36,025 bases of DNA from NCBI GenBank assembly GCA_028283245.1, contig JAPYNU010000068.1, positions 1 through 36,025 on the forward strand, in the 5' to 3' direction. A program made the position numbers and the translations under genes. Source of the DNA: Candidatus Aldehydirespirator catecholifindens (GTDB lineage Bacteria; Actinomycetota; Acidimicrobiia; Acidimicrobiales; Aldehydirespiratoraceae). Below, piece by piece: positions 33,957 through 36,025 of the stretch; the stretch's first letter is position 1; each line of letters starts with the position of its first letter. The notes under the pieces are model-generated. The model was not told the origin of the DNA, searched no databases, and saw only the letters and a list, made by a program, of their open reading frames with translations.

Positions 33957-34045
33957 GCACTCGCCTGCTGATACTCACTGCGTTGCTGTGTGGCTTGCTG
34001 ATTTTGGTGGCGTTCACGGTGCAAGTGTTGATCGGCGGCTTCTGA
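33953..34045 (+). CDS. 30-residue single-helix membrane peptide
   Basis: ATG 33953 overlaps the upstream TGA in an ATGA junction and encodes 30 residues, almost all one hydrophobic helix (LLILTALLCGLLILVAFTVQ), ending at TGA 34043-34045. Coupled translation with the LapA-type gene suggests a joint membrane function. Short, so chance remains possible, but helix composition and junction argue for a real gene. Confidence 0.55.
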   Translation: MSTRLLILTALLCGLLILVAFTVQVLIGGF

Positions 34046-34131
34046 AGCCTGCGCGAGCTACGCCGGAGCTCTGATCGCCTCCGCACACCTCGCCGCAGGG
34101 CCGTGCTATCTGAAAAAGCCGCAGAAACCGC

Positions 34132-34165
34132 TAGGGTCGCAGCCATGATCGCCGGGTCGCTATGA
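34132..34165 (+). promoter_or_regulatory. Possible leaderless promoter and six-codon minigene ahead of the E3 gene
   Basis: TAGGGT (34132-34137) precedes ATG 34145 by seven bases. That ATG begins a six-codon frame (MIAGSL) whose TGA overlaps the E3 ATG 34162. The E3 gene itself has no clear ribosome-binding site. Confidence 0.3.
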
Positions 34166-35619
34166 CCGACACAGCACTAACGCAGACTCATGATTTGGTC
34201 GTGGTTGGGGGTGGCCCTGGCGGCTACGCAGCAGCTCTCTACGGCGCTAGCGCTGGCTTAGATGTGGCTGTCGTTGAGAAGCACAAGGTGGGCGGAACTT
34301 GTCTGCATGTGGGCTGCATTCCAGCCAAAGAACTCCTAGAGGCGGCGTCGGTTTATCGGACCGTGTCGCGTGCGGCTGAGTTCGGTGTGGCCGCAGGTGA
34401 ACCGAGCCTTGACTGGTCGGCGGTTTTAGCGCGCAAACAGCAGGTGATCGACAAGATGATGTCGGGCTTGTCGTCGCTTTTGGGGCAGCGCAAAGTAACC
34501 GTCTACGCTGGAGTAGGTTCACTCGCAGGCGCAGGCGCTGTGCTGGTTTCAGTTGAACAAGAGCCACGGCAAGACTCAACGCAGAACGTGACACAGCCCG
34601 CAACGCAGACATTGTCAGCGGATGCGATTGTGGTGGCTGCAGGCTCTGTGCCTCGCACCATCGGCGGCTTCGATGTGGACGGTGAGCTGGTGGTCACCTC
34701 CGACGAACTGTTCCAGATCAACCGCCTGCCGCAATCAGCAGCAGTCATCGGCGGTGGTGCCATTGGCTGTGAGTTCGCTTCGATGCTTGGCGACCTTGGT
34801 GTCAAGGTCACCGTGCTTGAGGCTCTGCCTAGCATTCTCGCTGGTTGTGACAGTGAGGTCGCTAGCACGGTGCGGCGCTCGTTTCGCAAGCGTGGCATCA
34901 ACGTGCATACCGATGTTGCAGTGCATGGTCATGAACCTCGACCGGATCGTTCAGGCACCGTTGTGAGGTTCGGCGAAGGCAAGCATGTTGATGTAGAGAT
35001 GGTGGTTGTGGCTGTGGGTCGTCGACCCCGCACTGAAGCATTAGGTCTTGAGGATGCAGGTGTTGAGATTGATGAGCGCGGCTTTGTGACCGTTGACGAA
35101 CGCTGCCGCACAACTGCGCCCGGTGTTTGGGCGGTAGGCGATGTAGTCAACAGCCCTCAGTTGGCGCACACCGCTTTTGCTGAAGGGATGCTCGCTGTGC
35201 GAGACATCAAAGGCGAGCCTGCTGAGCCGATCGACTATCACGGCACGCCGTGGTGCATCTACAGTCATCCTGAGGTTGCTTTCGCTGGCCACACCGAACA
35301 GAGCGCAGTGGAAGCCGGTTTTGAGGTAGTGACTTCGGTTCATCGTTTCATGGCCAACGGGCGTGCCCAGATTCTGGGTGAGACCGAAGGGCTAGTGAAA
35401 GTGATCGCAGAGAAGCAGCCTGACGGCACTGGTGGCCGCATTCTTGGTGTGCATATGGCCGGGCCTTGGGTGACTGAGCAGCTCGGTCAGGCGTATTTGG
35501 CCGTTAACTGGGAAGCCACCGTGAGTGAGGTGGCAGGTCTGATTCAACCGCATCCCACCATGAGCGAACTGTTCGGCGAGACCGTATTGTCGTTGACTGG
35601 CCGTTCGCTCCACGGCTAG
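34162..35619 (+). CDS. lpdA: Dihydrolipoyl dehydrogenase (E3)
   Basis: A 485-residue FAD/NAD flavoprotein. [13 protein letters not shown] (13-25) binds FAD, the redox disulfide is Cys47/Cys52 in [34 protein letters not shown] binds NAD, and the C-terminal pair His464/Glu469 in HPTMSE is the catalytic base. It re-oxidises the lipoyl arm of 2-oxoacid dehydrogenase complexes. An E2 gene starts 38 bases downstream. A low-complexity Gln/Thr-rich loop (near 131-150) is inserted before the NAD domain. Confidence 0.93.
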   Translation: MTDTALTQTHDLVVVGGGPGGYAAALYGASAGLDVAVVEKHKVGGTCLHVGCIPAKELLEAASVYRTVSRAAEFGVAAGEPSLDWSAVLARKQQVIDKMMSGLSSLLGQRKVTVYAGVGSLAGAGAVLVSVEQEPRQDSTQNVTQPATQTLSADAIVVAAGSVPRTIGGFDVDGELVVTSDELFQINRLPQSAAVIGGGAIGCEFASMLGDLGVKVTVLEALPSILAGCDSEVASTVRRSFRKRGINVHTDVAVHGHEPRPDRSGTVVRFGEGKHVDVEMVVVAVGRRPRTEALGLEDAGVEIDERGFVTVDERCRTTAPGVWAVGDVVNSPQLAHTAFAEGMLAVRDIKGEPAEPIDYHGTPWCIYSHPEVAFAGHTEQSAVEAGFEVVTSVHRFMANGRAQILGETEGLVKVIAEKQPDGTGGRILGVHMAGPWVTEQLGQAYLAVNWEATVSEVAGLIQPHPTMSELFGETVLSLTGRSLHG

Positions 35620-35657
35620 GGATTCACGGTCATTGCATAAGAACGCAGGAGGCGAAC

Positions 35658-36025
35658 ATGGCAGATGTCACGATGCCGCAGTTGGGTGAGACGGTAACTG
35701 AAGGCACCGTCACCAGATGGTTCAAGCAAGTCGGTGACGAGATCGCGCTTGACGAGGCGCTGTTTGAGGTGTCGACCGACAAGGTTGACACTGAGGTGCC
35801 GTCACCTGTAGCGGGGGTGGTTGCGGAGATCTTTGCTGGCGAGGGCGATCTTGTGGAAGTGGGTCAAGTGCTGGCCCGCGTCGGTGACGCCGCAGACACC
35901 TCAGCAGCACCTCCGCAGGCTCCGCCGGTTGAGCAGGTTTCTCCAGCTTCGCCACTTCCGCAGGCTCCGCTGGTTGAGCAGGTTTCTCCAGCTTCGCCAC
36001 TTCCGCAGGCTCCGCTGGTTGAGCA
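35658..36025 (+). CDS. Dihydrolipoamide acyltransferase (E2) of a 2-oxoacid dehydrogenase complex, 3'-truncated by window edge
   Basis: The visible 122 codons encode one lipoyl domain ([20 protein letters not shown] onward) with the lipoylated Lys42 in [12 protein letters not shown], then a Pro/Ala linker. The catalytic core is outside. GGAGG sits at 35648-35652, before ATG 35658. Which complex it serves (pyruvate, 2-oxoglutarate or branched-chain) cannot be told; the [16 protein letters not shown] start recalls actinobacterial DlaT/SucB. It partners the adjacent E3. Confidence 0.88.
   Translation, partial: MADVTMPQLGETVTEGTVTRWFKQVGDEIALDEALFEVSTDKVDTEVPSPVAGVVAEIFAGEGDLVEVGQVLARVGDAADTSAAPPQAPPVEQVSPASPLPQAPLVEQVSPASPLPQAPLVE
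35913..36025 (+). repeat. 45-bp tandem repeat in the E2 linker
   Basis: Units begin at 35913, 35958 and 36003 and run past the window end. Copies 1 and 2 differ by one base (CCGCCG/CCGCTG). Each encodes the 15 residues [15 protein letters not shown] (first copy has P for L), a flexible Pro/Ala spacer. Confidence 0.85.

Noticed and set aside
34145..34165. Six-codon frame before the E3 gene as a real leader peptide
   Set aside because: Too short to distinguish from chance; kept only as part of a low-confidence promoter note.

Overview
The window looks like a piece of an actinobacterial chromosome, most likely from an Acidimicrobiia-type organism. Supporting signs are a mycothiol-dependent maleylpyruvate isomerase-family enzyme (mycothiol is actinobacterial), a Ski2-like helicase with a DUF3516-type tail, S-layer-homology repeats carrying paired cysteines (CGDG..FC), a SenX3-like kinase downstream of pstSCAB-phoU, moderately high GC (judged by eye, not computed), frequent GTG starts and apparent leaderless promoters (TANNNT six or seven bases before a start codon). 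No tRNA, rRNA, CRISPR array or insertion sequence was seen.

Layout. (1) 1-8347, plus strand: a tight catabolic/transport operon. It holds a molybdenum hydroxylase large subunit (5' end outside the window), a nitrilase fused to a DUF2848 domain, a small cupin, and a complete branched-chain-amino-acid-type ABC importer (two permeases, two ATPases, lipoprotein receptor). (2) 8635-12847, plus strand: a possible 14-codon leader frame, a divergent lysine-2,3-aminomutase-family radical SAM enzyme, both subunits of a 3-oxoacid CoA-transferase and a class III aminotransferase resembling beta-amino-acid transaminases. The gene order suggests a route alpha-amino acid -> beta-amino acid -> beta-keto acid -> beta-ketoacyl-CoA; this is the best candidate for an undescribed pathway. 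(3) 12857-18666: housekeeping genes (helicase; on the minus strand a membrane protein, a DinB/MDMPI-family enzyme and an ABC-F ATPase). (4) 18737-19270: a HicB/HicA-like toxin-antitoxin pair whose toxin has an in-frame TAG. It is bracketed by a 14-bp direct repeat, one copy of which is the 3' end of sufU, so it looks like an insertion. (5) 19259-21793, minus strand: sufC-sufS-sufU for iron-sulfur cluster assembly, without sufB/sufD. (6) 21932-24749, plus strand: an acyl-CoA dehydrogenase, a small membrane-anchored protein, a 407-bp gap with attenuator-like structure and a strong hairpin, and an alpha/beta-hydrolase-fold protein lacking its nucleophile. (7) 24746-31102, minus strand: pstS-pstC-pstA-pstB-phoU and a SenX3-like kinase, with PHO-box-like repeats upstream of pstS and a repeat/hairpin between pstS and pstC. 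(8) 31338-36025: a secreted SLH-repeat protein and a TIGR01777 epimerase (minus strand), then a LapA-domain protein, a 30-residue membrane peptide, dihydrolipoyl dehydrogenase and the start of a dihydrolipoamide acyltransferase (E2) with a 15-residue tandem-repeat linker (plus strand).

How it fits together. Regions 1 and 2 read as import and oxidation of nitrogen-containing organic compounds feeding CoA-thioester metabolism, and the E3/E2 pair at the end belongs to 2-oxoacid oxidation. The Fe-S genes supply clusters of the kind needed by radical SAM and molybdenum enzymes. The pst-phoU-kinase block is a standard phosphate-starvation module. All functional assignments come from motif and family recognition by eye; no database search was run.
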